Both the position numbers and the translations under genes were made by a program. The notes below the pieces were generated by a model that saw only the letters and a list, made by a program, of their open reading frames with translations, was not told the origin of the DNA and ran no database searches. From NCBI GenBank assembly GCA_949751835.1, contig CATKHK010000032.1, positions 124,001 through 188,000 on the forward strand: a DNA stretch of 64,000 nucleotides. The letters run 5' to 3'. The stretch is from Blepharisma japonicum. Taxonomy: Eukaryota; Ciliophora; Heterotrichea; Heterotrichida; Blepharismidae. Positions 63,769-64,000 of the stretch are shown here, in pieces. Positions within the stretch are counted from its first letter, which is position 1. Each line of letters opens with the position of its first letter.

Positions 63769-64000
63769 TTAGAATCGTTTTAATTTAGATTGAATAAGTG
63801 AACTCAATTTAAGCAGCTGCTTAGAATAAAGAGGTGTAAGAGAACTGCTATCAATGGATTCCAATGCTTCTTGGACGTGGATTATGGTTTCAAGTGGCAA
63901 AAGTTCTTGAATTTGAGCTGCCGATCTTTTTGGAGATGAAAAACCTGAGGATGCTGATGATTCAAGAGAGCTTATTGAGCTGTAAAAAAGCCCAGGATTT
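63769..64000 (-). CDS. C-terminal end of an unknown protein (runs off right edge)
   Basis: These are the last 76 residues of a minus-strand frame ending TAA at 63769-63771. The visible part is Ser- and Leu-rich: SSISSLESSASSGFSSPKRS, then a helical end (LLPLETIIHVQEALESID, YSKQLLKLSSLIQSKLKRF). There is no recognisable domain. It is convergent with the RPS27A gene, 44 bp between stops. Confidence 0.55.
   Translation of the reverse strand, partial: NPGLFYSSISSLESSASSGFSSPKRSAAQIQELLPLETIIHVQEALESIDSSSLTPLYSKQLLKLSSLIQSKLKRF

Overview
This window looks like macronuclear DNA of a heterotrich ciliate, most probably Blepharisma or a close relative. Three things seen directly support this. (1) TGA is read as tryptophan at invariant positions: DVWSIG of an AMPK kinase, the HGGKW site of TTLL1, RWDS of PIG-V, and the W before RAPE in a NAK-like kinase. 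Every gene called here ends in TAA or TAG. (2) The introns are minute. I place 11, ten of 15 nt and one of 16 nt, each starting GTA and ending AG, and each restores a conserved protein frame. (3) The sequence is AT-rich and gene-dense, with short spacers and single-copy eukaryotic genes on both strands. No virus-like element, transposon, tRNA, rRNA or CRISPR array was recognised.

Layout. 1-7.6 kb: 5' part of a P4-ATPase flippase, a small unknown, an NDUFB7-like complex I subunit, a two-kinase protein with an ANTH-like middle, TRAPPC1/Bet5, glycyl-tRNA synthetase and TAF10. 7.6-18.8 kb: a relic of a purine nucleoside phosphorylase (PNP) next to a PNP gene with three tandem PNP-fold units, a large disordered protein, an E2 enzyme, unknowns and an AMPK-alpha/SNF1 kinase with three introns. 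18.8-28.3 kb: a long guanylate-binding-protein GTPase with coiled-coil tail, a tiny membrane protein, a decayed gene, and an F-BAR-like/GRAM/VASt membrane-contact protein. 28.4-37.5 kb: TPR protein, centrin, AN1 zinc finger, 3-ketoacyl-CoA reductase-like SDR, coiled-coil protein, lipidated small protein, calcineurin-like phosphoesterase and an Atg18/WIPI propeller. 37.6-49.4 kb: kinesin, CKS1, tail-anchored protein, CCDC66-like protein, Asterix, PIG-V, an NT-C2 protein with a prenyl motif, and an SHIPPO/STPGR protein. 49.7-64 kb: MCM2, a thioredoxin-like CPAC protein, eL13, TTLL1, a PH-hydrolase fusion, a SAM carrier-like protein, a casein kinase 1 relic, a voltage-sensor cyclase, a ubiquitin-like/eS31 fusion and the tail of an unknown gene.

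How it hangs together. There is no operon-like pathway. Themes recur: cilium and cytoskeleton (centrin, TTLL1, kinesin, SHIPPO, CCDC66-like), membrane traffic and contact sites (TRAPPC1, P4-ATPase, NAK/ANTH kinase, VASt, WIPI), and the cell cycle (CKS1, MCM2), whose two genes share a TTGGCGC element upstream. The least ordinary items are the kinase-ANTH-kinase architecture, the triple PNP, the voltage-sensor cyclase with an inserted extracellular domain instead of an obvious pore, and three decayed genes (PNP, casein kinase 1, RUN-like) in the longer spacers. Family names are from my own recognition of motifs; no database search was run.
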